Under the pieces are notes generated by a model. The model was not told the origin of the DNA. It did not search any database and was given only the letters and a program-made list of their open reading frames with translations. 52,496 bases of DNA, from contig CAZLCG010000010.1 in the NCBI GenBank assembly GCA_964557975.1, positions 1 through 52,496 of the forward strand, written 5' to 3'. Both the position numbers and the translations under genes were made by a program. This document shows, piece after piece, positions 23,747-32,558 of the stretch (positions are counted from its first letter, which is position 1; every line of letters begins with the position of its first letter). Source of the DNA: Fimenecus sp964557975 (GTDB taxonomy: Bacteria > Bacillota > Clostridia > Oscillospirales > Acutalibacteraceae).

Positions 23747-24946
23747 TTACATATTTTCGACGATTTCTTTGGTATCTCTTGCAATAACAAGCTCCTCGTC
23801 GGTCGGGATAACGAAAAGTCTGACCCTTGAACCCTGAACGGAGATTTCGACCTCTTCGCCTCTGACATGGTTCTTTTCTTCGTCAATTTCAGTGCCTAAG
23901 AATTTAAGCTTTTCAGCGACTCTTGTTCTGTAATGAGGGTTGTTTTCACCGATACCGCCCGTGAATACGACAGCGTCAACGCCGCCCATAGCTGCCGCAA
24001 AGCCGCCTATGTATTTTGTAAGCTGGTGGCAGAGCATAGACTCAACAAGCTGCGCTCTCTTGTCGCCTTTGTTGGATCTCTGTTCAATTTCACGGTTGTC
24101 GCTTGTGCCTGTAAGACCGAGCATACCGCTCTTTTTATTCATAAGAGTATCCATCTCATCGGGGGAGAGGTTGTGCGATTTCATAATAGTGGTAACTATC
24201 GCGGGGTCGATAGAGCCGCAGCGTGTTCCCATAAGGATGCCCTCAAGAGGGGTAAGCCCCATTGTTGTATCGAAGCACTTGCCGTCCTTGACCGCTGAAA
24301 TTGAAGAACCGTTGCCCAAGTGGCAGGTGACGATTTTTGTACCCTCGGCCTTGCCGCCCAAAAGCTCGATACAGCGCTTCGAAACATATCTGTGCGATGT
24401 GCCGTGGAAGCCGTAACGGCGTATGCCGTCCTTTTCATAAAGCTCATAGGGGAGAGCGTACATATACGCATAATCAGGCATTGTCTGATGGAAGCCTGTG
24501 TCGAAAACCGCGACCTGCGGGACGCTCATAGCCTTTTCGCACGCTTCAATACCCTTAAGGTTGGCGGGGTTATGCAAAGGACCGAATTTAACGCATCTTT
24601 TAATCGCTTCCTTTACCTCGTCGGTAACAAGCACGGAGGAGGAAAATTCCTCTCCGCCGTGAAGCACTCTGTGACCTACAGCGCCGATTTCATCCATAGA
24701 CGGGATAACGCCGTGGGCTTCGCTTACAAGAGTGTCAAGAACCATCTGTATTGCCTCGCTGTGGTCTGCAATCCTGCGGGGTTCTTTAATGTTTTTTGTC
24801 ACGTCGGCAATAACCTTGTGGGTAAATGTCGAGTTGTCGTTGCCGATTTGTTCGCAGATGCCTTTTGCAAGCAGAGTTTCATTTTCCATATCGATAAGCT
24901 GGTATTTAAGCGACGAGCTGCCTGCGTTGATAACAAGAATTTTCAA
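23747..24946 (-). CDS. ackA: Acetate kinase
   Basis: The enzyme interconverts acetyl phosphate + ADP and acetate + ATP, the energy-yielding step of acetate fermentation. The N-terminus KILVINAGSSSLKYQL is the classic acetokinase signature, and GYGFHGTS-type RRYGFHGTSHRYV is the second one. GGIGENN near the C-terminus binds the nucleotide. I place the start at a TTG (24946): GGAGGG lies 6 bases ahead and the resulting 399 aa matches the family, while the upstream in-frame ATG at 24988 would add 14 atypical residues before this ribosome binding site. No pta gene is adjacent. A good promoter lies upstream. Confidence 0.95.
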   Translation of the reverse strand: MKILVINAGSSSLKYQLIDMENETLLAKGICEQIGNDNSTFTHKVIADVTKNIKEPRRIADHSEAIQMVLDTLVSEAHGVIPSMDEIGAVGHRVLHGGEEFSSSVLVTDEVKEAIKRCVKFGPLHNPANLKGIEACEKAMSVPQVAVFDTGFHQTMPDYAYMYALPYELYEKDGIRRYGFHGTSHRYVSKRCIELLGGKAEGTKIVTCHLGNGSSISAVKDGKCFDTTMGLTPLEGILMGTRCGSIDPAIVTTIMKSHNLSPDEMDTLMNKKSGMLGLTGTSDNREIEQRSNKGDKRAQLVESMLCHQLTKYIGGFAAAMGGVDAVVFTGGIGENNPHYRTRVAEKLKFLGTEIDEEKNHVRGEEVEISVQGSRVRLFVIPTDEELVIARDTKEIVENM

Positions 24947-24997
24947 GGGAATCCCTCCAGATAAGTTTTTTGCTTGAATGTTTCTCAAATCTATAAT

Positions 24998-25026
24998 ATT
25001 ATATACTTAAACAATAAATAATTCAA
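24998..25026 (-). promoter_or_regulatory. Promoter of ackA
   Basis: On the minus strand TTGAAT (25026-25021) and TATAAT (25003-24998) are exactly 17 bases apart. The leader before the TTG start would be about 45 nt. Confidence 0.83.
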
Positions 25027-25067
25027 TATTTATTTTGCCGTATTACGTCTTAAAAGGAATAAAGAGT

Positions 25068-25562
25068 ATGGAAAGGGAAAAATTAACTCACAATTTTGAA
25101 CCTGTGTTTGACAGCCGTTCAAAAATACTGATTCTCGGTACTTTTCCGTCCGTCAAGTCAAGGGAAACGCAGTTTTATTACGGGCATCCGCAAAACAGAT
25201 TTTGGCGTGTTTTAAGTAAGCTTTATAACTGTGAAACGCCTGTTACGGTTGATGAAAAGAAAAGTTTTCTGCTTGAAAACGGCGTTGCGGTATGGGATGT
25301 TATTAAAAGCTGTGAAATAACAGGCTCTGCCGACAGCACAATAAAAAGCGTCAAGGCAAACGATTTGAGCGTTATTTTGGAAAACGCTCGGATTGAAACG
25401 ATATATGCAAACGGCAAAACCGCCGAGAAGCTGTATAATCGGTATATGAAGAAGAAAACAAAAAGAGATATTACCGTCCTGCCGTCAACAAGTCCCGCAA
25501 ACGCCTCGTGGGACTTTGAAAGATTATGCTCGGCATGGCAGGTGGTACTAAAAGAGGATTAA
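25068..25562 (+). CDS. DNA-deoxyinosine (hypoxanthine) glycosylase, UDG superfamily family 6
   Basis: This is a base-excision repair enzyme removing deaminated adenine (hypoxanthine) from DNA. The motif 1 region LILGTFPSVKSRETQFYYGHPQNRFW and the C-terminal motif LPSTSPANA are characteristic of the HDG family (both given here only as recognised blocks within residues 20-50 and near 145). The ATG at 25068 follows AAAGGA by 9 bases. An upstream in-frame ATG at 25035 has no ribosome binding site. Length (164 aa) is typical. tmcAL begins 5 bases after the stop, so the two are co-transcribed. Confidence 0.88.
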   Translation: MEREKLTHNFEPVFDSRSKILILGTFPSVKSRETQFYYGHPQNRFWRVLSKLYNCETPVTVDEKKSFLLENGVAVWDVIKSCEITGSADSTIKSVKANDLSVILENARIETIYANGKTAEKLYNRYMKKKTKRDITVLPSTSPANASWDFERLCSAWQVVLKED

Positions 25563-25567
25563 GAAAA

Positions 25568-26758
25568 ATGAACGTCTACGGAATTATAGCGGAATTTAAC
25601 CCTTTTCATAACGGGCATAAATATCTGCTCGATAAAGCGAAAGCGTCCCCCGAAAGCGCGGCGGTCGTTGTAATGAGCGGTAATTTTACACAGCGGGGCG
25701 AGCCGGCAATACTCGAAAAGCATCAAAGGGCAAAAGCGGCGATTCTGTGCGGAGCAGATTTGGTTATCGAGCTGCCCGTGGCTTTTGCGGTTTCGGGCGC
25801 TCAGACCTTTGCAAGGGGCGGTACGCAGGCGCTAAGCTCGCTCGGATTAGTTGATACACTGTTGTTCGGCAGTGAATCGGGGGATACTTCAAGGCTTTCA
25901 AAAACCGCGAAAATTCTTAACGATAAGCAAGTCCGCGACGAAATATCAGAGCTTGCCAAAACGGGCGTGACCTTTGCCGCCGCTCGAGAAGGCGCGGTAA
26001 GAAAAATATACGGCGGCAGCTGCGCCGATGTGTTAAAAAACCCTAACGATAATTTAGCGGTTGAATATATTTGCGCTTTGAATGCGCTGCGTTCAAAAAT
26101 TAAGCCCGAAGCGGTACGCAGGAACGGCGTTTCACATAATGCTTTGCAGTCGGACGGCTGTTTTGCTTCAGCGTCTTTTATAAGAGATAAAATCAGGAAC
26201 GGCTTTTCCGCCGAAGGGCTTTTGCCGTCCGCTTCATATGAAATATTAAAAGCGGACTTGAAAAACGGCTCTGCGCCCGCCGATTACGGAAAACTTGATA
26301 TAGCGGTGCTTGCTTTCCTGCGAAAGGCAGCCCGCGAGGATTTTGTAAATGTGCCCGACGTGTCGGAGGGGATAGAGAACAGAATACTCGGCGGCGCGAG
26401 GAATGCGCGGACGCTCAACGAAGCGTTTGATAACGCAAAAACAAAAAGATACACGCACGCGCGAATACGGCGTATTGTTCTCTGCGCTTTTTTGGGTATA
26501 AGAAAAACGGACGCTTCATCGGGTATGCCGTATCTGCGTGTTCTCGGCTTTTCTCAAAAGGGCAGGGAAATCCTGCATGAGGCTAAAAAAACAGTCTCTC
26601 TGCCTATTGTTATGCGCGCCTGCGACATTCAGAGCTTAGACGAAAAAGCAAAGCGCGCTTTTTATCTTGAAAGCACGGCGACCGATATTTACAATTTAAC
26701 ACTCCCCGAAATTCGTCCCTGCGGTACGGAAATGACGGAAAATCCCGTAATAATTTAA
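25568..26758 (+). CDS. tmcAL: tRNA(Met) cytidine acetate ligase
   Basis: This YlbM-family enzyme makes N4-acetylcytidine at the wobble base of elongator tRNA-Met, using acetate and ATP. The N-terminal nucleotidyltransferase-fold motif GIIAEFNPFHNGH has the catalytic HxGH at residues 14-17. Next come VVMSGNFTQRGEPAI and ADLVIELP, all family-typical. The open frame extends upstream to 25526 but overlaps the glycosylase gene. The ATG at 25568 with AGAGGAT ahead gives 396 aa, the usual length. Because it consumes acetate directly, proximity to ackA is interesting but the two are divergent. Confidence 0.92.
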   Translation: MNVYGIIAEFNPFHNGHKYLLDKAKASPESAAVVVMSGNFTQRGEPAILEKHQRAKAAILCGADLVIELPVAFAVSGAQTFARGGTQALSSLGLVDTLLFGSESGDTSRLSKTAKILNDKQVRDEISELAKTGVTFAAAREGAVRKIYGGSCADVLKNPNDNLAVEYICALNALRSKIKPEAVRRNGVSHNALQSDGCFASASFIRDKIRNGFSAEGLLPSASYEILKADLKNGSAPADYGKLDIAVLAFLRKAAREDFVNVPDVSEGIENRILGGARNARTLNEAFDNAKTKRYTHARIRRIVLCAFLGIRKTDASSGMPYLRVLGFSQKGREILHEAKKTVSLPIVMRACDIQSLDEKAKRAFYLESTATDIYNLTLPEIRPCGTEMTENPVII

Positions 26759-26796
26759 CATTTTGAATAATTTTGCATTATTTCCTGCATTTTTAC

Positions 26797-26824
26797 TTGA
26801 TTTTAATTTTTGTTTAATTATAAT
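26797..26824 (+). promoter_or_regulatory. Promoter of the RpiR-regulator/housekeeping operon
   Basis: TTGATT (26797-26802) and TATAAT (26819-26824) are separated by 16 bases. The following 60-base leader is AT-rich. Confidence 0.72.
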
Positions 26825-26888
26825 ATTTATATAGCTTTATATAAATTTTTTAACTTTATCCGTTGTTTCAAAAAGGGCAAGTGTTATT

Positions 26889-27770
26889 ATGAAAAATTCA
26901 TTTTTGTCAAAAATAGAGGACAGCTCGCTGAAGCTTTCAAAGGGTCACAGAAAGATTGCGGCGTATATTTCCGAAAATTACGATAAGGCGGCTTTTATGA
27001 CTGCTTCGTCGCTCGGCGAGAAGGTGGGGGTAAGCGAATCGACCGTTGTGCGATTTGCAACGGAGCTTGGCTTTAAGGGATACCCCGAAATGCAGAAGGA
27101 AATTCAGCAGATGATAAAATCAAAGCTCACCGCCGTTCAGCGTATGGAGGTCTCAAAAAGCCTTATCGGTGACAGCGACGTTATAAGCACCGTGCTTGCG
27201 GGGGACATTGAGCTTATCAGGGAAACTGCCGAAAAAACCTCAAAGGAGGATTTTAAAAAGGCTGTTGAAGCGATAAACGGCGCAAAAAAAATATATATTT
27301 TAGGCGTGCGTTCCTCGGCGGCGCTGGCTTCGTTTCTTGCGTTTTATTTTAATCTTGTATTCGATTCCGTTGTGCTTGTCGACACCTCAAGCGCGTCCGA
27401 AATGTTCGAGCAGATGTTCAGAATAGATGAAAACGACGTGTGCATTGCGATAAGCTTCCCGAGGTATTCAAAGCAGATTGTGAACGCGCTTCGCTTTATC
27501 GCGGACAGAAAGGCTACCGTTATTTCAATTACCGACAATGAACTCTCGCCTATAGCGGCGTTTTCCGATTTCCTTCTTGTCGCCGAAAGCGATATGGCGT
27601 CCGTCGTCGATTCCCTCGTCGCGCCGCTGAGCCTTATAAATGCGTTGATCGTAAGCGTGACGTTAAGTAAAAAGGATGAGGTTTATAACAGCTTCAATAA
27701 GCTTGAGGGCATATGGGATAAATATCAGGTTTATGAGAAGGAAGAGGACTTTACCGATGGCGAGGAGTAA
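26889..27770 (+). CDS. RpiR-family transcriptional regulator (HTH-SIS)
   Basis: This is a DNA-binding sugar-phosphate sensor. Residues 1-77 form the RpiR helix-turn-helix domain; the recognition part is SLGEKVGVSESTVVRFATE (residues 41-59). From about residue 130 a SIS domain begins (KKIYILGVRSSAAL), which binds phosphosugars in this family. Length (293 aa) is standard. The ribosome binding site is weak (AAAGGGC, 12-13 bases away). It overlaps the next gene by 14 bases, so it may be co-transcribed with the oxidoreductase and cmk. Its targets are not evident; no sugar-catabolic gene is directly beside it. Confidence 0.9.
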   Translation: MKNSFLSKIEDSSLKLSKGHRKIAAYISENYDKAAFMTASSLGEKVGVSESTVVRFATELGFKGYPEMQKEIQQMIKSKLTAVQRMEVSKSLIGDSDVISTVLAGDIELIRETAEKTSKEDFKKAVEAINGAKKIYILGVRSSAALASFLAFYFNLVFDSVVLVDTSSASEMFEQMFRIDENDVCIAISFPRYSKQIVNALRFIADRKATVISITDNELSPIAAFSDFLLVAESDMASVVDSLVAPLSLINALIVSVTLSKKDEVYNSFNKLEGIWDKYQVYEKEEDFTDGEE

Positions 27771-29010
27771 AAGGGTAACCGTTATCGGCGCGGGCGCGGC
27801 AGGGTGTCTTGCCGCAGGAACAGCCGCCAAAAACGGCTGCGAGGTTCTTTTGCTTGAAAGAAACGATAAAATAGGAAGAAAGGTTTTGATTACGGGCAAG
27901 GGCAGGTGCAATGTTACCAATGCCGAAACGGACGTGCAGACTTTAATATCCAATGTCCCGCAGAACGGAAGATTTTTGTATTCCGCTTTTTCCGAATTCG
28001 GAACTGCCGATACAATAAGATTTTTTGAGAATCTCGGCGTGCCCTTAAAGGTCGAAAGGGGAAACAGGGTTTTTCCCGTCAGCGACAAGGCGGTTGATAT
28101 AGTTGACGCTTTAAACAGATATATTACCCAAAACGGCGTTAAGAGAAAAACGGGCAGGGTATCGGAGCTTATTATTGAGGACTCCTCCGTAAAAGGCGTA
28201 AGAACCGAGGACGGTAATGAGTATTTTTCCGACAGCGTTATAATTGCGACGGGCGGTAAATCTTATCCGAAAACAGGCTCTACGGGCGACGGATATAAAT
28301 TGGCTCTGACGGCGGGGCATACCGTAACCGAGCCCAAGCCCTCACTTGTCGCTTTAACCTGCCGAGAGGGCTATTGCAGCGAGGCTATGGGGCTTTCGCT
28401 TCGCAACGCCGCAATAAGAGTTATCGACACAAAGACAGGCAAGCAAATATATTCCGATTTCGGTGAAATGCTTTTTACCCATTTCGGCGTTTCCGGACCT
28501 ATGATATTATCCGCAAGCGCGCATATGCGTGATATTCAGAGCGCGCGGTATGAAATTTATGTTGATATGAAGCCTGCGCTTACCGAGGAAAAGCTCGACG
28601 CGCGTTTACAGCGTGATTTGCTCGAAAACAGCAATAAGGCAATTTCAAACTCGTTGGGGCTTCTGCTGCCGAGAGCGATTATTTCGCCCGTTATAAGACT
28701 TTCGGGAGTCAGACCGTCGACAAAAGCAAATCAGCTTACAAGAGAAATGCGGCAAAGGCTTGTCCATACCGTAAAAAATATGAAGCTGACCGTTCTCGGC
28801 TTTCGCGGTATTGACGAGGCGATTATAACCTCGGGCGGCGTTAAAACCTCCGAGATAAATCCGAAAACAATGGAGTCGAAGCTGTGTAAAAATCTGTATT
28901 TTGCGGGCGAAGTAATAGACGTTGACGCTTACACGGGAGGCTTTAATCTGCAAATCGCTTTTTCAACGGGCTTTCTTGCAGGTTCGGCACAGCAGAATCG
29001 AAAAAAATAA
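27757..29010 (+). CDS. NAD(P)/FAD-dependent oxidoreductase, HI0933/YhiN family
   Basis: This flavoprotein of unknown substrate belongs to the HI0933-like (BaiN/RdsA-like) family. The FAD-binding Rossmann motif GAGAAG is at residues 11-16, followed by GRKVLITGKGRCNVTN, the family hallmark. Near the C-terminus, GGVKTSEINPKTMESK and LYFAGEVIDVDAYTGG complete the FAD site. The ATG at 27757 overlaps the regulator gene; AGAAGGAAGAGG lies ahead. Length (417 aa) is normal. cmk starts 11 bases after the stop. Relatives next to cmk are common in Clostridia, as far as I recall. Confidence 0.9.
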   Translation: MARSKRVTVIGAGAAGCLAAGTAAKNGCEVLLLERNDKIGRKVLITGKGRCNVTNAETDVQTLISNVPQNGRFLYSAFSEFGTADTIRFFENLGVPLKVERGNRVFPVSDKAVDIVDALNRYITQNGVKRKTGRVSELIIEDSSVKGVRTEDGNEYFSDSVIIATGGKSYPKTGSTGDGYKLALTAGHTVTEPKPSLVALTCREGYCSEAMGLSLRNAAIRVIDTKTGKQIYSDFGEMLFTHFGVSGPMILSASAHMRDIQSARYEIYVDMKPALTEEKLDARLQRDLLENSNKAISNSLGLLLPRAIISPVIRLSGVRPSTKANQLTREMRQRLVHTVKNMKLTVLGFRGIDEAIITSGGVKTSEINPKTMESKLCKNLYFAGEVIDVDAYTGGFNLQIAFSTGFLAGSAQQNRKK

Positions 29011-29021
29011 GGAGTTACTGT

Positions 29022-29696
29022 ATGATAAACGTTGCAATAGACGGACCTGCCGGAGCAGGCAAAAGCACCATTTCAAGAGCCGCCGCGAAAGAAACAGGCT
29101 TTATTTATGCGGATACGGGCGCGCTTTACAGGGCAGTCGGCGTTAACGCTCTGAGAAAAGGGATTGACACTAAGAACGCAGAAAAAATAACCGGAACGCT
29201 CAAAAGCATCAAGGTTGAGCTTAAATTTGCGGGTGATGTTCAGCACGTTTTTTTAAACGGAGAGGATGTATCCGAGGAAATAAGGCTTCCCGCCGCTTCC
29301 ATGGCGGCCTCGGACGTTTCCGCAATACCCTCGGTGCGCGCTTTTCTTTTTGATTTACAGCGTGATGTCGCGAAGAAAAACAACTGTATTATGGACGGCA
29401 GGGACATAGGCACAGTAGTGCTTCCCGACGCGCAAATCAAGATTTTTCTGACCGCTTCACCCGAAGAAAGGGCTATGAGAAGATATAAGGAATTAAAGGA
29501 AAAGGGTGCGAAGGATACCTATGACGAGGTGCTTTCCGACCTCAAAATACGGGATTATAACGATTCCCACCGTGAAATCGCGCCTTTAAAGCCTGCCGAG
29601 GACAGCATTATTGTTGATACGACGGGAATAACCCTTGAGGAGTCCGTCGCAAAAATTGTCAGCATTATCAAGGAGAAAATTCCGGATGAAATATAA
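29022..29696 (+). CDS. cmk: Cytidylate kinase
   Basis: It phosphorylates CMP/dCMP with ATP, an essential nucleotide pathway step. Walker A is GPAGAGKS (residues 8-15) and the start INVAIDGPAGAGKST is typical. YADTGALYRAV contacts CMP and IMDGRDIGTVVLP is the conserved NMP-binding segment. AAGGAG overlaps the previous stop codon and lies 7 bases ahead of the ATG. Length (224 aa) is standard. The last 11 bases overlap plsC. This is the true Cmk, in contrast to the cytidylate-kinase-like protein at 6556. Confidence 0.95.
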   Translation: MINVAIDGPAGAGKSTISRAAAKETGFIYADTGALYRAVGVNALRKGIDTKNAEKITGTLKSIKVELKFAGDVQHVFLNGEDVSEEIRLPAASMAASDVSAIPSVRAFLFDLQRDVAKKNNCIMDGRDIGTVVLPDAQIKIFLTASPEERAMRRYKELKEKGAKDTYDEVLSDLKIRDYNDSHREIAPLKPAEDSIIVDTTGITLEESVAKIVSIIKEKIPDEI

Positions 29697-30327
29697 TTAC
29701 GAAAAGGTCAAGGAATATAAGCTTTATCAAATTCTTCGCGTCGTTGCAAGGGCATACTGCAAAATCATTGTGAAGCCCGTATATATAGGGCAGGAGAATA
29801 TACCCGAAACGGGCGGCTTTATAATAGCCTGCAACCACCAGAGCGGTCAGGATCCTATTGTAATCGGCAGAGGATGTAAAAGGACAATTCACTTTATGTC
29901 CAAAGAAGAGCTTTTCGAGAAGGATGCTCTCGCAAGGTTTTTAAAGCATATGAACGCTTTTCCGATTGTGCGCGGCACGGGCGATATGACCGCAATAAAA
30001 TATGCCGAGGAAATAATAAAAAAAGGCTGGATCTTAGGCATTTTTCCCGAGGGCACACGTTCAAAGGATTTTAAACCCGCAAGGGGCAAATCGGGCGTTG
30101 CCCTTATAGCAAAAGAAACAAAGGCGGATGTCCTGCCCGTTTCAATATACACAAGCGACGAATATAAAAGAGGCACTAAGCTTACCGTAAGATTCGGCAA
30201 AATGATCAAGAACGAGGAGTTCGGCTTTTCCGAGGGCGAATACAGCGCAAAGGAGCTTCGCGCGGCTTCAAAACGGATTATGGGCGATATTACGGCTTTA
30301 TGGGAGGAAGGACATTGCGAGAAATAA
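29686..30327 (+). CDS. plsC: 1-acyl-sn-glycerol-3-phosphate acyltransferase
   Basis: This membrane-associated enzyme adds the second fatty acid during phosphatidic acid synthesis. Acyltransferase motif I is NHQSGQD, with His51 and Asp56 as the catalytic pair (HX4D). Motif III is FPEGTRS (120-126), which binds the glycerol phosphate. The N-terminal 30 residues are basic/hydrophobic and probably dip into the membrane. The frame is open back to 29635, but the ATG at 29686 is preferred for AGGAGA ahead and normal length (213 aa). It overlaps cmk and the ispH-rpsA start, so the three are translationally linked. Confidence 0.92.
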   Translation: MKYNYEKVKEYKLYQILRVVARAYCKIIVKPVYIGQENIPETGGFIIACNHQSGQDPIVIGRGCKRTIHFMSKEELFEKDALARFLKHMNAFPIVRGTGDMTAIKYAEEIIKKGWILGIFPEGTRSKDFKPARGKSGVALIAKETKADVLPVSIYTSDEYKRGTKLTVRFGKMIKNEEFGFSEGEYSAKELRAASKRIMGDITALWEEGHCEK

Positions 30328-32477
30328 CGCTTGCCAAAACGGCGGGCTTCTGCTTCGGCGTTAACAGAGCGGTTACAATGCTGGAAAAAATCGTCGGCGA
30401 GGGCAAAAGGGTCTGCACGCTCGGACCTATTATCCACAATCCGCAGGTAATAGCCTATTTTGAGGAAAAGGGCGTGCGTACGATTGAGCACCCCGACGAA
30501 TGCGGCAAAGGGGACGTGCTTGTCGTAAGAACCCACGGCATACCCAAGGAGCTGTTAAGCGAGGTTAAAAAAGTATCTCCCGATTACTGTGACGCCACAT
30601 GTCCGTTTGTTTCCAAAATTCACAGAACGGTAAGCGAAAATTCCGATGAAAGCTCTGTCACCTTAATCGCGGGCGACCCCGTTCACCCCGAGGTGATAGG
30701 CATAAAGAGCTATTGCAAGGGCAGAACTATTGTCTTTAATTCGGAAGAAGAGCTTGATGAAATTATAAAAAATGAACCGAATTTAGATAAAAATCATCTA
30801 ATTTTAGTTTCTCAAACCACTTTTTCCGTAAAAACATATAAAAAATTTGTAAAAAAACTAAAAAATGTCTATACAAACGCAACATTTTTTGATACAATAT
30901 GCAGTGCGACAGAAGAAAGACAAAAGGAAGCCGCTCAGCTTTCGCTTAAAAACGATGCTATGGTCATCATCGGCGGCCGTCAAAGTTCTAATACGGCTAA
31001 GCTGAAATCTGTGTGTGAATCCAATTGCCCTACTTATCTGATTGAAACGGCGGAGGAATTAAATTATATTGATTTATCCGAGTTTCGGTCAGTCGGCGTT
31101 ACTGCGGGCGCATCCACGCCCGACAGTATAATTAAGGAGGTACTAAAAACAATGACCGAAAAATTAGAACAAACAGTACAAAACGAAAGCACAAAAGCGG
31201 AAAGGGAGGAAACAGCATCTTCTGAAGATTCATCTTTTGCCGAAATGCTTGAAGAATATATAGATGAAAGCTCGGACCGAAAGGTCGTCGGTCATGTTGT
31301 CGGTGTTTCGCCGTCAGAGATTGAAGTTGAAATCGTAGGCAGAAAGCACACGGGCTACATACCTGCAAGCGAATACAGCAACGACCCGAATGCCGACATT
31401 ATGAAAGAAGTCAATATCGGCGACACGCTTGACCTTATCATTATGAAAACGGACGATATGGAAGGCACTGTTATGCTCTCCAAGAAGCGTTATGACGCTT
31501 CTAAGGCGTGGGAGGAAATTTCCGAGGATAACGACGAGTCTGTCGAGGGCAAGGTTACGGCGGTTGTCGGCGACGGAAAGGGTCTTTTCGTTCAATACGG
31601 CGGTATTCGGGTGTTCATTCCCGCTTCTCTTGCAAAGTTCAGCCGCTCGGATTCTCTCGAAGAAATGGTAGGCAGTACCGTTAAGTTTAAGATTATTGAG
31701 GTTGATCGCCGCAGAAGAAGAGTTGTCGGCTCAATTAAGGCTGCCAGCAGGGATATACGAAGGGAAGAGGCCGAAAAGTTCTGGGCTCAGGCCGAAGAGG
31801 GTCAGAGATATACGGGAACGGTTCGTTCGCTTACCAAATACGGCGCGTTTGTCGACATCGGCGGCGTTGACGGAATGATTCATATTTCAGAGCTTTCATG
31901 GACAAGAATTAAGCACCCGTCGGACGTTGTTAACGTAGGCGATACGGTTGACGTGTATATTAAGGCTCTTGACGCGGAAAACAAGAGGATTTCACTCGGC
32001 TTCAAAAAGGTTGAGGACAATCCGTGGGAAATCCTTAAGAGGGATTATCCCGTCGGCACGGACGTTGAAGTTCAGATTGTCGGTCTTACGACCTTCGGGG
32101 CTTTTGCAAACATAATTCCGGGCATTGACGGTCTTATTCATATTTCCGAGATTTCTTATACCCGCATCGGAAGTCCCGCCGAGGTTCTTAAGATAGGTCA
32201 GAAGGTTCGGGTTAAAATTCTTGACATTGACTTTGACAAAAAGCGCGTAAGCCTGTCAATGAAAGCTCTCATTGATCCGCCTGTGACCGAAGTGATGTCC
32301 GCTCCCGCCGAAGAGATTCCGGAAGCTCCCGTTGAAGATACCGGGGAAACCCCCGTTGAGAATACCGAGGAAGTTCCTGTTGAAGATACAGGGGAAACTC
32401 CCGTTGAGAATACCGAGGAGGTTTCCGTTGAGAATACCGAGGAGGCTCCCGCCGAAAATGCTCCTGCGGAGGAATAA
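30315..32477 (+). CDS. ispH-rpsA: Fused 4-hydroxy-3-methylbut-2-enyl diphosphate reductase / ribosomal protein S1
   Basis: A natural fusion known from Clostridia. Residues 1-280 are IspH, the last enzyme of the MEP isoprenoid pathway. Its three [4Fe-4S] cysteines are Cys13 (GFCFGV), Cys96 (ATCPFV) and Cys196 (TICSAT), with RTHGIP and SSNT also conserved. From about residue 310 come four S1 RNA-binding repeats; the third and fourth are best conserved (GMIHISELS, GLIHISEIS). The tail after residue 660 is acidic and made of imperfect 8-residue repeats. The start is a TTG at 30315 with GGGAGG 7 bases ahead; an ATG at 30300 lies before that site. Length is 720 aa. Confidence 0.95.
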   Translation: MREITLAKTAGFCFGVNRAVTMLEKIVGEGKRVCTLGPIIHNPQVIAYFEEKGVRTIEHPDECGKGDVLVVRTHGIPKELLSEVKKVSPDYCDATCPFVSKIHRTVSENSDESSVTLIAGDPVHPEVIGIKSYCKGRTIVFNSEEELDEIIKNEPNLDKNHLILVSQTTFSVKTYKKFVKKLKNVYTNATFFDTICSATEERQKEAAQLSLKNDAMVIIGGRQSSNTAKLKSVCESNCPTYLIETAEELNYIDLSEFRSVGVTAGASTPDSIIKEVLKTMTEKLEQTVQNESTKAEREETASSEDSSFAEMLEEYIDESSDRKVVGHVVGVSPSEIEVEIVGRKHTGYIPASEYSNDPNADIMKEVNIGDTLDLIIMKTDDMEGTVMLSKKRYDASKAWEEISEDNDESVEGKVTAVVGDGKGLFVQYGGIRVFIPASLAKFSRSDSLEEMVGSTVKFKIIEVDRRRRRVVGSIKAASRDIRREEAEKFWAQAEEGQRYTGTVRSLTKYGAFVDIGGVDGMIHISELSWTRIKHPSDVVNVGDTVDVYIKALDAENKRISLGFKKVEDNPWEILKRDYPVGTDVEVQIVGLTTFGAFANIIPGIDGLIHISEISYTRIGSPAEVLKIGQKVRVKILDIDFDKKRVSLSMKALIDPPVTEVMSAPAEEIPEAPVEDTGETPVENTEEVPVEDTGETPVENTEEVSVENTEEAPAENAPAEE
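32328..32453 (+). repeat. In-gene tandem repeat, 24-bp unit (PVENTEEV-type octapeptide)
   Basis: About five imperfect copies of an 8-codon unit (PVEDTGET, PVENTEEV, PVEDTGET, PVENTEEV, SVENTEEA) follow the last S1 repeat. The first two pairs also form a 48-bp higher-order duplication. Copy number is likely to vary between strains by slippage without breaking the frame. Confidence 0.85.
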
Positions 32478-32495
32478 TCCGTAAATTATTAAATT

Positions 32496-32535
32496 AAGGA
32501 GGATAGTGAAATCCGATTTTACTATCCTCCTTTTG
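32496..32535 (+). terminator. Strong terminator after ispH-rpsA (17-bp stem)
   Basis: AAGGAGGATAGTGAAAT pairs with ATTTTACTATCCTCCTT (one G-T pair) around a CCG loop, and T-rich sequence follows. The left arm contains a perfect ribosome binding sequence that the hairpin would hide; no start codon follows it. Confidence 0.85.
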
Positions 32536-32558
32536 CCGTTTTTAAAAGGAAGGTCGTT

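Noticed and set aside
24320..24964. Plus-strand open frame of 214 codons opposite ackA
   Set aside because: ackA on the other strand is unmistakable; this is a shadow frame with no family features.
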